Below, piece by piece: positions 31,818 through 32,236 of a stretch of 32,236 bases of DNA. Positions within the stretch are counted from its first letter, which is position 1. Every line of letters begins with the position of its first letter. Location of the stretch: the NCBI GenBank assembly GCA_017536695.1, contig JAFXGX010000106.1:1-32236 (forward strand), in the 5' to 3' direction. The translations under genes and the position numbers were made by a program. The stretch is from Bacteroidaceae bacterium. GTDB lineage: Bacteria; Bacteroidota; Bacteroidia; Bacteroidales; Bacteroidaceae. The notes under the pieces are model-generated. The model made no database searches, was not told the origin of the DNA, and worked only from the letters and a program-made list of their open reading frames with translations.

Positions 31818-31849
31818 CAAATGTAATAAATATATGATTAAAGGGCAAA
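31818..31849 (-). promoter_or_regulatory. Predicted promoter of the TonB-C/ATP-grasp operon
   Basis: On the minus strand TACATTTG (31818-31825) matches TAnnTTTG and TTTG (31846-31849) matches the -33 element, with a 20-nt spacer. Transcription would start near 31811, giving a leader of about 95 nt that is AT-rich. Confidence 0.75.
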
Positions 31850-31902
31850 AGTTAAAGTTTATTTAACGCAACCACAAGTTTATGGTTCAAATAAGGAGAA
31901 AT

Positions 31903-31984
31903 AGGGATGGGATTGACGGCGCTACGCTTGTCCATCCCTTTGAGGAGTTCCTGCTCAAGAAAGCAGGAAACGCCTTCAGCGTTT
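31903..31984. repeat. Three consecutive hairpins in the 3' intergenic region
   Basis: Three inverted repeats follow one another: AGGGATGG/CCATCCCT (31903-31910 with 31932-31939), TTCCTGCT/AGCAGGAA (31948-31955 with 31962-31969) and AAACGC/GCGTTT (31968-31973 with 31979-31984), the last two sharing two bases. The style recalls the array near 10400, but the sequence differs. It could be a small structured RNA, a dispersed extragenic repeat or a terminator set. Confidence 0.6.
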
Positions 31985-32112
31985 GACCTGCCATTCTGGT
32001 TCAGTAGAAATTTACTATGGTAACACAACTTTGGTATAATAGAATTATTATTCCTTGTTCCTTTTTACCCTTAATCTGTTGTCGCTTATTCTTCTGTTGT
32101 CGTTATGTCACA

Positions 32113-32175
32113 TACTTTTCATGACTGAAAAGTACGCAAAAGGTCCCGGCACACGGAAATTCCAGTCGACCTTTT
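32113..32175. repeat. Paired inverted repeats near the window end
   Basis: TACTTTTCA (32113-32121) pairs with TGAAAAGTA (32126-32134) around TGAC. AAAAGGTC (32138-32145) pairs with GACCTTTT (32168-32175). AAAAAGGTC returns near 32213. The region 31850-32236 holds no coding frame that I can support. It may be an extragenic repeat or the start of an element continuing past the edge. Confidence 0.55.
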
Positions 32176-32236
32176 CTTTGTTCAGGAATCACAAGCGATA
32201 TCCTTCAGTCAAAAAGGTCTTGCCACTTAATCTATC

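Overview
The window looks like chromosomal core DNA of a member of the Bacteroidales (Bacteroidota), in the range of Prevotella, Bacteroides or Muribaculaceae; I cannot name the genus. Evidence: BspA-type leucine-rich repeat proteins, a lipoprotein TamA-like Omp85 protein (TamL), a DUF4296 lipoprotein, HU-CCDC81/SPOR and TonB-C proteins, an ileS - DksA-like - lspA gene order, and several promoters fitting the Bacteroidales consensus (TTTG, 19-20 nt, TAnnTTTG). No prophage, transposase, CRISPR array, rRNA or tRNA gene was seen.

Layout. 1-4929 (-): three tandem BspA-like LRR secreted proteins in one operon, the last cut by the window start. 5155-5740 (+): zinc-ribbon/TM2 protein and an overlapping DUF2752 membrane protein, sharing a long stem-loop with the convergent tyrS. 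5816-10288 (-): tamL, a metallo-beta-lactamase-fold hydrolase and tyrS. 10289-10915: a hairpin-rich tandem repeat array between divergent tamL and a TrmH/SpoU RNA methyltransferase (+). 11675-17264 (-): ileS, a DksA/TraR-like protein that has lost its zinc ligands, lspA, a DUF4296 lipoprotein and a small unknown protein. 17518-22975 (-): three tandem paralogous long-chain acyl-CoA ligases. 22976-23516: divergent regulatory region with five copies of a 9-bp motif. 23517-25292 (+): carboxyltransferase with a degenerate biotinyl-like tail. 25491-27010 (+): HU-like/SPOR membrane protein and a zinc-ribbon/FHA protein. 27110-29984 (-): M24 aminopeptidase P, a GDPD-type lipoprotein and a small secreted protein, coupled by 4-bp overlaps. 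30079-31716 (-): a TonB-C periplasmic protein and an ATP-grasp-like protein. 31717-32236: no gene seen, but a cluster of hairpins.

Themes. Much of the window serves the cell envelope: lipoprotein processing (lspA) beside a lipoprotein gene, outer-membrane assembly (tamL), fatty-acid activation, TonB, SPOR and exported LRR proteins. The observations most worth a second look are the hairpin-string repeat that repeats the tamL -7 box, the TGGYRAAAT cluster, the near-consensus promoter that would make the HU/SPOR mRNA almost leaderless, the altered IleRS signature (GIHH in place of HIGH), and the altered catalytic motifs in the acyl-CoA ligases and the carboxyltransferase. I found no clear-cut new multi-gene system; most genes belong to known Bacteroidales families.
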